Of a DNA stretch of 64,000 nt, positions 1-7,951 are shown one piece after another. A program made the position numbers and the translations under genes. The notes beneath the pieces are model-generated. The model saw only the letters and a list, made by a program, of their open reading frames with translations, ran no database searches and had not been told where the DNA came from. Origin of the DNA: Rothia nasimurium (lineage in GTDB: Bacteria; Actinomycetota; Actinomycetes; Actinomycetales; Micrococcaceae); assembly GCF_928392795.1 (NCBI RefSeq), contig NZ_CAKMTJ010000008.1, forward strand, positions 94,002-158,001, in the 5' to 3' direction. The stretch's first letter is position 1; each line of letters begins with the position of its first letter.

Positions 1-611
1 GCCGCAAAATCGGGCTGACCTCCAAAGTCATGCAAGAGGCCACCGGCATTACCGAGCCCGACTACGGGGCGATCTTCGCCGACCAGGTTTACGAAAACGG
101 CTCGGTCATTGAGCACTCCCAGTACTCCAACGTGCGTATTGAGGTTGAGCTGGCTTTCGTGCTCAAGGACGACCTGACCGGCCCCAACGTCACCATTTTC
201 GACGTGCTGCGGGCCACCGAATATGTGGTTCCAGCCCTAGAGATTCTGAGCTCCCGCATTGAGATGGAGGGCCGCACCATCGTCGACACCATCAGCGATA
301 ACGCTGCCCTGGGTGCCATGGTCTATGGGGGCAACCCGGTTGACCCGGCCTCTATTGACCTGCGCTGGGTTTCAGCCCTGCTCTACCGCAACGAGCAGAT
401 TGAAGATACCGGGGTAGCCGCCGCCGTCCTGAACCACCCGGCCAACGGTGTTGCCTGGCTGGCCAACAAGCTGGCTGCCCACGGGGATTCCCTCACAGCC
501 GGTGAGATTATTCTGGCCGGTTCTTTCACCAAGCCCATGTGGGTGCACCCGGGTGATACCGTCCACGCCGACTACGGGGACTTAGGGGCAGTAACATGTC
601 GCTTCGTCTAG
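1..611 (+). CDS. hpaH: 2-oxo-hept-4-ene-1,7-dioate hydratase, C-terminal part (5' truncated by window edge)
   Basis: The reading frame is open from base 3 and enters the window mid-protein ([11 protein letters not shown]...), so the true start lies upstream. The family adds water to 2-oxo-hept-4-ene-1,7-dioate in homoprotocatechuate meta-cleavage. The segment VEVELAF-type metal/substrate region, the central GNPV segment and the C-terminal [15 protein letters not shown] block are typical of the HpaH/MhpD hydratase and 4-oxalocrotonate decarboxylase fold. The stop overlaps the start of the aldolase gene by 16 bases, which indicates translational coupling. A decarboxylase of the same fold is the main alternative; the adjacent HpaI aldolase favours the hydratase. 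Confidence 0.85.
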   Translation, partial: RKIGLTSKVMQEATGITEPDYGAIFADQVYENGSVIEHSQYSNVRIEVELAFVLKDDLTGPNVTIFDVLRATEYVVPALEILSSRIEMEGRTIVDTISDNAALGAMVYGGNPVDPASIDLRWVSALLYRNEQIEDTGVAAAVLNHPANGVAWLANKLAAHGDSLTAGEIILAGSFTKPMWVHPGDTVHADYGDLGAVTCRFV

Positions 612-1402
612 ATAAGCCCTTCGGCCAGCACCTGCACACCCTCGGACGCCCCGCAGTGGGCATGTGGGTCTGCTCAGGTTCACCGGTGGCCGCTGAAATC
701 TGCGCCGGTTCCGGCCTGGACTGGCTACTCATTGACGGGGAGCACGGGGTTGCCAGCCTTGAGACGGTGCAGCAGCTCCTGCAGGTGACGGCCGCCTACC
801 CGGTTCAGACCATGGTGCGCCTGCCCTCCCTGGACGTTGTCGCTGTTAAGCAGTTCTTGGACGCCGGTGCCCAGAACCTGCTCATTCCCATGGTCGATAC
901 CGCCCAGATGGCCCAGGACGCGGTCGCTGCTACCCGTTATCCTCCGGCGGGGGTGCGAGGGGTGGGCTCTGCCCTATCCCGTTCAGCCCGTTGGGGCGGG
1001 GTGCCTGGCTACCTGACCGAGGCTGAGAAGTACATTTCGCTTTTTGTGCAGATTGAGTCTGCGGCGGCCGTGGCTAATGCTGAGGAGATTTGCGCGGTGG
1101 ACGGCCTGGCTGGGGTTTTTGTTGGCCCCTCAGATTTGGCGGCCTCTATGGGGTTGTTGGGCCAGCAGAATCATCCGCAGGTGGTGGATGCTGTGAAGCG
1201 GGTGATTGAGGTAGCTAGCGCCGCCGGGGTGAAGGTGGGCGTGAATGCCTTTGACCCGGCGCAGGCTGAGGACTACCTGGCTGCCGGTGCTGATTTTATT
1301 CTGGTGGCCGCCGACGTGCAGCTCCTGGCCCTGGAGTCTAAGAAGCTGGCCGCCCGCTTCATTCAGGACGCCACCCCCGGCTCCGCCGATGTGGGCTACT
1401 AG
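596..1402 (+). CDS. hpaI: 4-hydroxy-2-oxoheptanedioate aldolase (HpcH/HpaI family)
   Basis: A class II aldolase of 268 residues that cleaves 4-hydroxy-2-oxoheptanedioate to pyruvate and succinate semialdehyde, the last step of homoprotocatechuate meta-cleavage. The family signature is clear: LLIDGEHG near residue 45, the metal-site glutamate in LFVQIESAAAVANAEEI, and GVFVGPSDLAASMG. Length matches the family. The ATG lies inside the end of hpaH, so the two are co-translated. Macrophomate synthase-like or 2-keto-3-deoxy-rhamnonate aldolases share this fold, but the neighbour makes HpaI the best call. Confidence 0.9.
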   Translation: MSLRLDKPFGQHLHTLGRPAVGMWVCSGSPVAAEICAGSGLDWLLIDGEHGVASLETVQQLLQVTAAYPVQTMVRLPSLDVVAVKQFLDAGAQNLLIPMVDTAQMAQDAVAATRYPPAGVRGVGSALSRSARWGGVPGYLTEAEKYISLFVQIESAAAVANAEEICAVDGLAGVFVGPSDLAASMGLLGQQNHPQVVDAVKRVIEVASAAGVKVGVNAFDPAQAEDYLAAGADFILVAADVQLLALESKKLAARFIQDATPGSADVGY

Positions 1403-1428
1403 GGCCGCGCCTCAGCGTCCTGCCCCTG

Positions 1429-1514
1429 ATGCCACCTCCCAGGCACACGAAATGCGGGGTTTCCTTCGAGATGCGGTAGGAAGAACCGCAGTTCGAAAGA
1501 AACCCCGCATTTTA
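1429..1514. repeat. Hairpin repeat family A, copy 1 (probable bidirectional terminator)
   Basis: A near-palindrome with arms GCGGGGTTTCCTTCGA and TCGAAAGAAACCCCGC around an inner loop containing GAACCGCAGTTCG. It is preceded by ATGCCACCTCCCAG. It separates the convergent ends of hpaI and the SLH gene. A second copy with the same flank lies at 2867-2952 and a shorter third copy at 46588-46640. The AT-rich edge after the stem suits a rho-independent terminator. Confidence 0.75.
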
Positions 1515-1592
1515 TAGAGCTGATAGGGTTCCACATTTCACAAGTAGCTAGCAACTACTTGGTTTGATGTTCACCCTGAACACGCCTTCTTA

Positions 1593-2663
1593 CTATTCAC
1601 GATCGAAAGCGGCATTGCCCATGACGAGGCTACCCCACCCGTTGTAGCTTGAAGTGTTAATCTTGCGGGTAGCTGTGGCAACAACGTGCACCGAAGACTT
1701 CCCACGGACGTTAACGTTCACAGGGACGTTGTTGCCATGGTTAACGGTACGTTTAAAAACTTCACGTCCATCAACCATAATTTTGACATCAAAGATAGCG
1801 TTTTCGTCGACATCTAACCCCAGGCCACAAGTGAAGACACCTGCATTCTTAGGCACCTTAAAAGAGGCCGTCCTGGTGTTACCAACACTCATATGCAGGT
1901 AAGGTGAGTCACGATAGGTGTACCCGCCGCTGGTAACAATAGTCCTAAAGGAAGTGGAGCTACCGTCAACATCTCTATAGGTAATCTTCCACGGCCACAA
2001 AACGTTATGATTCTCGCTGTAACGGTAGAGGAAAGCGGCCATAGCGTCACGCTTAACGGGTTCTAACGGACGGTAGGTACCATCGTCATAACCGGTAGAG
2101 ATACCGGTGTCTCTCATCCAGCAAATCTCTTTATAGAACTGGGAGTTTGCTGGAACATCTCGGAAAGGTGAGCGCTTGTAGGGGGTGTATCGGGGGCTAC
2201 CGGCCAGGCGGTAGAGGAAGGCTGCCATGGCGTCACGGTTAATGGACCACAGAGGGCGGAAAGTACCGTCAGGCCAGCCAGTAGTGATACCGGTCTGACG
2301 GAGCCAACACATTTCTTTATAGAACTGATCACCGGGACGGACATCACGGAAGGGGGAACGCGTCGGTGGCGTGTAGGCAGGGCTGCCGGAAAGTCGGTAG
2401 AGGAAGGCTGCCATGGCATCGCGGGCTACGTTCTCATAAGGTCGGTAGTAGTGTCTATACCTGCGGGCGGGATCAGTCCAGCCTGTTGAAATTCGATTGG
2501 AATACATCCAATCAATCTCTCGACGGAAGGGGTGAGTGCTGGGAACGTCTTCGAAGTAGGAAGAAGCATGGGCTGCAGGGGCATTAACTAATGCGTTTGC
2601 GGTTGCCAGGGTGCCACCGGCTAAGCCGATGGTCAGTAAATGACGACGATTCAGTTGTGTCAT
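1593..2663 (-). CDS. Tat-exported S-layer-homology (SLH) repeat protein with C-terminal NPCBM-like domain
   Basis: An exported protein of 356 residues. The N terminus has a twin-arginine type signal (NRRHLLTIGLAGG) and an AHAS cleavage region near residue 33. Three SLH-type repeats follow, each with a YxxI/MxW motif, GxxTGWxDGTxRP and RDAMAAFLYR, covering about residues 35-215. Residues 220-356 resemble an NPCBM carbohydrate-binding beta-sandwich (SVGNTRTASFKVP, FDVKIMVDGREVF). The protein is inferred to bind the cell envelope. An upstream in-frame GTG lies within the GTGGAGG ribosome site, so the ATG 12 bases downstream is preferred. The gene sits between two same-orientation copies of hairpin repeat family A. 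Confidence 0.8.
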   Translation of the reverse strand: MTQLNRRHLLTIGLAGGTLATANALVNAPAAHASSYFEDVPSTHPFRREIDWMYSNRISTGWTDPARRYRHYYRPYENVARDAMAAFLYRLSGSPAYTPPTRSPFRDVRPGDQFYKEMCWLRQTGITTGWPDGTFRPLWSINRDAMAAFLYRLAGSPRYTPYKRSPFRDVPANSQFYKEICWMRDTGISTGYDDGTYRPLEPVKRDAMAAFLYRYSENHNVLWPWKITYRDVDGSSTSFRTIVTSGGYTYRDSPYLHMSVGNTRTASFKVPKNAGVFTCGLGLDVDENAIFDVKIMVDGREVFKRTVNHGNNVPVNVNVRGKSSVHVVATATRKINTSSYNGWGSLVMGNAAFDRE

Positions 2664-2866
2664 GGGAACCTCCACGAAATGGTGTGAGTAATAAAGGCAG
2701 GGGCGCCAGACGGTACCGTGTGCCTGGTTACATTCTATCGAGGTGGAGGCCTTAAGCTGAGTAAATACTGGGGGATAAATATGGATTTACCTTGCTTATG
2801 CTGGTTACTAGCCCTTTGATGCTGGGTGATGGAGCGCTTTTACCTTTATCCATGCCCCTTCTTTTT

Positions 2867-2952
2867 ATGCCACCTCCCAGACGCACGAAATGCGGGGTTT
2901 CCTTCGAGATGCAGCAGAAAGAACCGCAGTTAGAAGGAAACCCCGCATTTCG
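2867..2952. repeat. Hairpin repeat family A, copy 2 (terminator of the paaABCDEG operon)
   Basis: The element has the same 14-base flank (ATGCCACCTCCCAG) and arms (TGCGGGGTTTCCTTC and GAAGGAAACCCCGCA) as copy 1. It begins 13 bases beyond the paaG stop on the minus strand. It therefore probably terminates the paa operon. It and copy 1 bracket the SLH gene in direct orientation. Confidence 0.75.
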
Positions 2953-2964
2953 CGTTCCAGACGC

Positions 2965-3735
2965 TTACCTACCCCGAAACACCGGCGTCCGCTTCTCTGT
3001 GAAAGCGGCGAAGCCTTCGGCATAGTCCGCAGAGGAGCACAGCTCCCCCTGGGCCTTGTTCTCAGCTTCAACAGACTCCCAGAGGCCCACCCGGGCGTCT
3101 CGCACCTGGGCCACCAACTGCTTCGAAGCAACAAAAGCCCCGGTCGCCCCGGCGGCCACCTTGGCCACCTTCTCGCGGGTAAAGTCTAGGAGCTCCTCAG
3201 CAGGAACAGCCCGGCTAAAGAGCCCAGCAGCCACCGCCTCAGCCCCAGAAATCAGATCAGCCGTATAAATCAGGTCCAGGGCCCGGTGGGCACCCAGCCG
3301 CTCCACAAAGAGGGCGTGCCCACCAGAATCCAGGGTGGCGCCCAGGTTGGCAAAGGGGGAGCCAATCTTGGCGTTCTCAGCCACATAGACCACGTCCGTC
3401 GCAATAGCCAGACCCAGCCCAACACCCAGGCAGGGACCCTGCACCGCCGCAAAGGTCGGGGCAGGGAAGGCGCTCATCTTCTTCAGCAGCGGGGTTACCT
3501 GACCGGCCAGGTAGGCGTAGGCGTCGTCCTCGGCAGGTACCAGACCGGCGATATCGCGCCCGGCGCAGAAACCGCGCCCCTCCCCGCGCAGAAGCAGGGC
3601 GCGGACGCCCGCCGCAGCTGCCTCGTCGTAGGCGGCAGAGAGCTCGGCCAGGGCGGCCTCGTTGACGGCGTTCATTTTTTCGGGGGCGTTCAGCACCACC
3701 TCGGCGACAGCGCCCTCAATGGTCAGATCAATCAA
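2965..3735 (-). CDS. paaG: 2-(1,2-epoxy-1,2-dihydrophenyl)acetyl-CoA isomerase
   Basis: A crotonase-fold protein of 256 residues. PaaG isomerises ring-1,2-epoxyphenylacetyl-CoA to oxepin-CoA and later shifts a double bond during beta-oxidation. It has the acyl-CoA binding motif FCAGRDI (residues 56-62), an oxyanion region GPCLGVGLGLA and an acidic residue D136 in ATLDSGG. This position and residue match the catalytic aspartate known for PaaG rather than the glutamate pair of true hydratases. The start is TTG, chosen because AGGAGG lies about 9 bases upstream. It is the last gene of the paaABCDE operon, 13 bases after paaE. Confidence 0.85.
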   Translation of the reverse strand: MIDLTIEGAVAEVVLNAPEKMNAVNEAALAELSAAYDEAAAAGVRALLLRGEGRGFCAGRDIAGLVPAEDDAYAYLAGQVTPLLKKMSAFPAPTFAAVQGPCLGVGLGLAIATDVVYVAENAKIGSPFANLGATLDSGGHALFVERLGAHRALDLIYTADLISGAEAVAAGLFSRAVPAEELLDFTREKVAKVAAGATGAFVASKQLVAQVRDARVGLWESVEAENKAQGELCSSADYAEGFAAFTEKRTPVFRGR

Positions 3736-3748
3736 GGTTCTTCCCCTC

Positions 3749-4900
3749 CTAGGCGTCGAAGTCCACGGTTACGGCGTCGGAGCAGGGGCGGGTCTGGCAG
3801 GTGAGAATGTAGCCGGCATCGACCTCGTCCTTTTCCAGGGCGTAGTTTTCCTCCATTTTGACGCCACCCGAAACCACTTTGGCGCGGCAGGTTCCGCAGA
3901 CGCCACCGGCGCAGGCGAAGGGCACGTCGGCGCGTACGCGCAGGGCGGCGTTGAGGATGGTTTCGTTGGCAGAGATAGGGGATTCAACGGAGGAGGAGGT
4001 GCCGTCCAGGTTGAAGGAAATAGTGTAGTTGGCACCAGACGGGTCAGCTTCCACGGCCCGGCCCTGCTGGCCTGCGGGGGTTTCGGGCTTGCCGGTGGTG
4101 AAGAGTTCGAAGCGGACGTCGTCCTCGCGCACACCGCGCTCGGCGAGGGTGTCGCGGCAGAGCTGCACCAGTTCAAAGGGGCCGCAGAGGAACCACTCGT
4201 CGGCCTTGTCCACCTGAATGACGTGGTCCAAGATGGCGTTGAGCTTCTCGTCGTCGATGCGGCCGCTCATGAGCGGGTTGATGCGCTGTTCGCGGGAGAG
4301 CACGTGGTGCACGGCGAAGCGGGTGGGGTAGCGGTCCTTGAGGTCGCCGATTTCTTCGGCGAACATGACGTCCATGGCCGACTTGTTGGCGTAGACCAGG
4401 TCAAAGGTGCTGGTGGGGCTGGCCTTGAGCACGGTGCGGGCGATGGCGATGATGGGGGTGATACCCGAACCGGCGGCGAAGGCGACCATGTGCTCGCGAC
4501 CTGCTGCTGCGGCGTCCTCAGCAATTTTTTCGGGGTTATTCAGACTGGTGATGGTGCTCTTGGAGACGAAGGCACCCTGGGGGTTCATGACGTCGATCTG
4601 GTAGCCGGGTTTGAGGGTGTCGTTGGCCCAGTTGGAGAAGAGGCCACCGAAGTCGCGCTTGATGGCGACGCGGATTTCGCCGGGGGTGGGTTCGGCGCAG
4701 ATGGAGTAGGAACGGCGGACTTCCTGCCCGTCAATCTGGGCGCGCAGGGCGACGTACTGGCCCGGCAGGTAGTCGTAGTCGGCAGCGAGCTCGTCGGGCA
4801 CGGCGAAGGTGACTTCGACTGAGTCTTTGGTGAGTTTGCGGACGCCCGCCACGGTCAGCGTGTTAAAGGTGGCGCGGCGGCGGGTGCTGGTGTCGGTCAT
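3749..4900 (-). CDS. paaE: Phenylacetyl-CoA 1,2-epoxidase reductase subunit
   Basis: The NAD(P)H-dependent reductase (383 residues) that supplies electrons to the PaaABC diiron oxygenase. Domains in order: FAD-binding barrel (RRSYSIC, about residues 63-69), NAD-binding region with AAGSGITP, and a C-terminal plant-type [2Fe-2S] ferredoxin with CAGGVCGTC plus a later cysteine (LTCQT). Its place downstream of paaABCD and its length match known PaaE proteins. The 16-base gap to paaD and 13-base gap to paaG indicate one transcript. Confidence 0.95.
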   Translation of the reverse strand: MTDTSTRRRATFNTLTVAGVRKLTKDSVEVTFAVPDELAADYDYLPGQYVALRAQIDGQEVRRSYSICAEPTPGEIRVAIKRDFGGLFSNWANDTLKPGYQIDVMNPQGAFVSKSTITSLNNPEKIAEDAAAAGREHMVAFAAGSGITPIIAIARTVLKASPTSTFDLVYANKSAMDVMFAEEIGDLKDRYPTRFAVHHVLSREQRINPLMSGRIDDEKLNAILDHVIQVDKADEWFLCGPFELVQLCRDTLAERGVREDDVRFELFTTGKPETPAGQQGRAVEADPSGANYTISFNLDGTSSSVESPISANETILNAALRVRADVPFACAGGVCGTCRAKVVSGGVKMEENYALEKDEVDAGYILTCQTRPCSDAVTVDFDA

Positions 4901-4916
4901 GGCGTCTTCCTCGGGT

Positions 4917-5555
4917 CTAGTGAATCTTGAAGTAGTCGAAGGGCTCGGAGCAGGCCTGGCACTGGTAGAGGGCCTTGCAGGAGGTGGAGCCGAAGCGGGT
5001 GAGTTCGCGGGTGGCCAGGGAGTGGCAGCGGGGGCACTTGACGGCCAGACCCAGGCTCACGGGGCCCGCGGCAGCTGTGCCGGTGGGCGGGGCGATGCCG
5101 TACTCGGCAAGGCGAGCCTTGCCGGCCTCGCTCATCCAGTCGGTGCTCCAGGCGGGGGAGAGCACCGTTTCGACGCGCGGGGCCGGGTAGCCGTGGTCGG
5201 TGAAGACCCGGCGGACGTTGGTGGTAATGGCGTCCATGGCCGGGCAGCCGGAGTAGGTGGGGGTAATAACTACAACCGGCTGGTCGCCCTCGTAGCGGGT
5301 GGCCCGAAGAATCCCAAGGTCAGCAATGGAAAGAACGGGAATTTCGGGGTCGGCGACTCGGGCGGCAAGTTCCCACAGGGCGGCGTCCGACCCCTCGGGG
5401 GCAGGTACGGAGCTCTCGGTTTCTAGGGCGGGGGCGGTGTAGCCGGAGTCGGTGTCGAAGCCGAAGCTGAAATCGACTCCGGCGCTGGCCTGCTCGCTGG
5501 TCAGGGCGCTGCTGTCTGAGCAATGGCGGGGCGGACGCTCGCTGCGGGTGTTCAC
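4917..5555 (-). CDS. paaD: Phenylacetate-CoA oxygenase maturation protein PaaD (MIP18/DUF59 family with zinc ribbon)
   Basis: PaaD (212 residues) has a DUF59/MIP18 domain (about residues 60-150; VADPEIPVLSIADLGI, PTYSGCPAMD). A C-terminal Cys4 zinc-ribbon-like segment follows (CPRC and CQAC), as in other bacterial PaaD proteins, where it aids cofactor assembly of the epoxidase. The first 55 residues are low-complexity and not conserved. The start is GTG, placed by AAGGAGG about 7 bases upstream. It lies between paaC and paaE. Confidence 0.9.
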   Translation of the reverse strand: MNTRSERPPRHCSDSSALTSEQASAGVDFSFGFDTDSGYTAPALETESSVPAPEGSDAALWELAARVADPEIPVLSIADLGILRATRYEGDQPVVVITPTYSGCPAMDAITTNVRRVFTDHGYPAPRVETVLSPAWSTDWMSEAGKARLAEYGIAPPTGTAAAGPVSLGLAVKCPRCHSLATRELTRFGSTSCKALYQCQACSEPFDYFKIH

Positions 5556-5588
5556 GGGTGCACCTCCTTGTGCTGGGCCGGCTGGGAA

Positions 5589-6416
5589 CTACCAGGTGGC
5601 GCCGGGGTGGGCGCGAGCGAGGACCTGAAGTTCGGTGAGGATATGGCCGCGGGCTTCGGAGAACTGGCCGGAGCGGTCGCCGCCGCGGGCCTGGGGCACG
5701 TCGGGTACCTTCAGCTGGGCTTCTTCGATGATGGCGTGCAGGCGCTTTTCGAAGTTCTCGCGCAGGGTGGAGGGCAGGACGGCCACTCCGGGGAGGGCTG
5801 CGGCGTCCTCGAAGTCGTAGAAGAGTTCGTCGATGTAGGGCCACATGTAGTAGAGGCCCTCTTGCATGCGGCGGTTAGATTCTTCGGTGCCGATGCCCAG
5901 TCGCAGAGCCCAGGCGGTGGCGTGGTCCTGGTGGTAGGCGACCTCTTTGAGGGCCTTGGCTGCGATGGCGGCCAGGGTGGGGTCTTCAGACTTCACCAGG
6001 GCTGAGTAGAGCTCGTACTGGTAGTAGCTGAAGATGAGCTGGCGGGCGATGGTCTGCCCAAAATCACCGTTTTCTTGTTCTGCCAGACGGGCTGAGCGGA
6101 ACTCTTCTTCGTCGCGGAAGTAGGCCAGATCGTCCTCGGTCTTACCCCAGGCGGTACCCGCGTAGGTGAGGAAGAAGCGGGCGTGGCCGATCAGGTCGAG
6201 GGCGATGTTGCCCAGGGCGATGTCTTCTTCGAGTTCGGGGGCCCGGGAAATCCAGTGGGCCAGGCGCTGGCCCAGCATGAGGGCATCGTCGCCCAGGGCC
6301 AGGGCGTAGCGGGCTACCTCTTCGCTGGCCTGCACACCGGAAGCTGCGATATCTTCGGCGACGATGGATTCGCCCTCGCTGTGGCGGGTCGCTGATTCGA
6401 AGGATGCGTAACTCAT
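5589..6416 (-). CDS. paaC: Phenylacetyl-CoA 1,2-epoxidase structural subunit PaaC
   Basis: A ferritin-like helical subunit (275 residues) that pairs with PaaA in the epoxidase complex. It has the PaaC landmarks LGDDALMLGQRLAHWISRAPELEEDIAL and DLIGHARFF near the N terminus, and EVAYHQDHATAWALRLG in the middle. Its ATG overlaps the end of paaB by four bases (ATGA), so translation is coupled. The family is structural or scaffolding and is thought not to bind the catalytic iron pair itself. Confidence 0.95.
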   Translation of the reverse strand: MSYASFESATRHSEGESIVAEDIAASGVQASEEVARYALALGDDALMLGQRLAHWISRAPELEEDIALGNIALDLIGHARFFLTYAGTAWGKTEDDLAYFRDEEEFRSARLAEQENGDFGQTIARQLIFSYYQYELYSALVKSEDPTLAAIAAKALKEVAYHQDHATAWALRLGIGTEESNRRMQEGLYYMWPYIDELFYDFEDAAALPGVAVLPSTLRENFEKRLHAIIEEAQLKVPDVPQARGGDRSGQFSEARGHILTELQVLARAHPGATW

Positions 6417-6724
6417 AGGTGCTTTACCCCTTCGCTCTTGGTGTAGTAGGTGGCGTGGCGGTAGCTCTTGCCCTGGGATGATTCAAAGAAGCCGCCCTTG
6501 GAGTCGGGGTCGGATGCCAGGATAGCTTCGGCGGGTACAACCCAGACGCTGGTGCCCTCGTTGCGGCGGGTGTAGAGGTCGCGGGCGTTGCGCAGGGCCA
6601 TGGTGGCGTCGGGGGCGTGCAGGGAGCCTGCGTGTACGTGGGAGAGGCCGCGGGAGGACCGGACGAAGACCTCCCAGAGGGGCCATTCGTTGGATTCGGG
6701 TAGGTGGGCGATGTTCTCGGTCAT
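6413..6724 (-). CDS. paaB: Phenylacetyl-CoA 1,2-epoxidase subunit PaaB
   Basis: A small subunit of 103 residues with the PaaB signature WPLWEVFVRSSRGLSHVHAGSLHAPDATMALRNARDLYTRR (quoted here only as landmarks WEVFVR, HVHAGSLHAPD and RDLYTRR). PaaB bridges PaaAC heterodimers in the epoxidase. It starts two bases after the paaA stop and overlaps paaC. The length fits the family, and no other family has this pattern. Confidence 0.95.
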   Translation of the reverse strand: MTENIAHLPESNEWPLWEVFVRSSRGLSHVHAGSLHAPDATMALRNARDLYTRRNEGTSVWVVPAEAILASDPDSKGGFFESSQGKSYRHATYYTKSEGVKHL

Positions 6725-6726
6725 GG

Positions 6727-7749
6727 TTAGGCTCCTAGCAGTTCGGAGTGCTGTTCTGCGGTTTTGCGGGCGTATTCGGCGGCGGCTTCGCGCACCCAGG
6801 CGCCTTCTTCGTGGGCGGCACGGCGGCGCTGCATGCGCTGGACGTTGCAGGGGCCGTTACCAGAGATGACGGAGTTGAACTCGTCCCAGTCCAGGGGCCC
6901 GTAGTCGTAGTGGCCGCGTTCTTCGTTCCATTTGAGGTCGGGGTCGGGCAGGGTGAGGCCGAGGGCTTCTGCCTGGGGGACTAGCATGTCGATGAAGCGC
7001 TGGCGCAGCTCATCGTTGGAGAAGCGCTTGATGTTCCAGGCCATGGACTGCTGGGAGTTGGGGGAGTCGGCGTCCGGCGGGCCAAACATCTGTAGGGCGG
7101 GGCCGTAGAAGCGGTTGACGGCGTCCTGGGCCATTTTCTTCTGGGCAGGGGTGCCGTGGGAGAGTTCGTAGAGGATTTCCCAGCCCTGGCGCTGGTGGAA
7201 GGATTCTTCCTTGCAGATACGAACCATGGCGCGGCCGTAGGGGCCGTAGGAGGCGCGGCAGAGGGGCACCTGGTTGCAGATAGCGGCCCCGTCGACCAGC
7301 CAGCCGATAGCGCCCATATCTGCCCAGGTGCGGGCGGGGTAGTTAAAGATAGAGGAATACTTAGCGCGGCCTTCGAGCAACTGCTCGTTGAGGATGTGGC
7401 GGGGGGTGCCGAGGGTTTCGGCGGCGGAGTAGAGGTAGAGGCCGTGGCCGGCTTCGTCCTGTACCTTAGCCATGAGAATGGCCTTGCGCTTGAGGGAGGG
7501 GGCGCGGGTAATCCAGTTGGCTTCGGGCTGCATACCGATGATTTCGGAGTGGGCGTGCTGGGAGACCTGGCGGGTGAGGGTCTTGCGGTACTTTTCGGGC
7601 ATCCAGTCGCGGGGTTCGACGCGGGAGTCGTCGGCGATGAGCTTGTCGAAGTAGGCCTGCTCGGCTTCTTCGTTGAGGACGTTTTTGCCCGCCTGGGCGG
7701 GGGCGTCGGCGACGGGGGAGAGGTCGGGGTTCTTCGTCGTTGAAGTCAT
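6727..7749 (-). CDS. paaA: Phenylacetyl-CoA 1,2-epoxidase catalytic subunit PaaA
   Basis: The catalytic subunit (340 residues) that inserts oxygen into the ring of phenylacetyl-CoA. The diiron ligands lie in helices carrying [30 protein letters not shown] (ExxH) and [15 protein letters not shown] (ExxH). The C-terminal part has [11 protein letters not shown]. An AAGGAG site precedes the ATG. It is the first gene of the paaABCDE-paaG operon; its promoter abuts a PaaR-type palindrome. Confidence 0.97.
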   Translation of the reverse strand: MTSTTKNPDLSPVADAPAQAGKNVLNEEAEQAYFDKLIADDSRVEPRDWMPEKYRKTLTRQVSQHAHSEIIGMQPEANWITRAPSLKRKAILMAKVQDEAGHGLYLYSAAETLGTPRHILNEQLLEGRAKYSSIFNYPARTWADMGAIGWLVDGAAICNQVPLCRASYGPYGRAMVRICKEESFHQRQGWEILYELSHGTPAQKKMAQDAVNRFYGPALQMFGPPDADSPNSQQSMAWNIKRFSNDELRQRFIDMLVPQAEALGLTLPDPDLKWNEERGHYDYGPLDWDEFNSVISGNGPCNVQRMQRRRAAHEEGAWVREAAAEYARKTAEQHSELLGA

Positions 7750-7808
7750 GTCTGGCTCCTTGCGGGTGCGGGCTGCTCGGGGCGAGGCAGCCCCATCTGC
7801 ACTAATTA

Positions 7809-7824
7809 CTGACCGTTCGTTCAG
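7809..7824. promoter_or_regulatory. Probable PaaR operator 1 (paaA promoter)
   Basis: The palindrome CTGACCGTTCGTTCAG directly abuts the -10 box of the paaA promoter. It matches four other sites in the window upstream of paa genes. Spacing and symmetry suit a TetR-family dimer that blocks transcription initiation. Confidence 0.75.
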
Positions 7825-7852
7825 AATATAGTCTTGGGCACATCACGGTCAA
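7825..7852 (-). promoter_or_regulatory. Predicted paaA promoter (-35 TTGACC, 16-base spacer, -10 TATATT)
   Basis: On the minus strand TTGACC is followed after 16 bases by TATATT, a good match to vegetative sigma boxes. The PaaR-type palindrome starts at the next base downstream. The same TTGACC hexamer lies upstream of operator 4 at the paaJ promoter. Confidence 0.6.
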
Positions 7853-7951
7853 GCGTAATCTTGGGATTGGCCTCTATGCACCCGTCTATTTTTTCTGTAT
7901 CGTGTGAGCTGATGCACAGAAATCTGTGCGCCCTCACGGAAGGAGGCTTCG

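Noticed and set aside
1540..1582. Small palindromes AAGTAG/CTACTT and GTTCA/TGAAC after the SLH gene
   Set aside because: Stems of five or six bases are too short to call a terminator beside the strong hairpin of repeat A.
3662..4822. Long plus-strand open frames opposite the paa genes
   Set aside because: They are glycine- and valine-rich shadows of minus-strand genes, typical of high-GC DNA.
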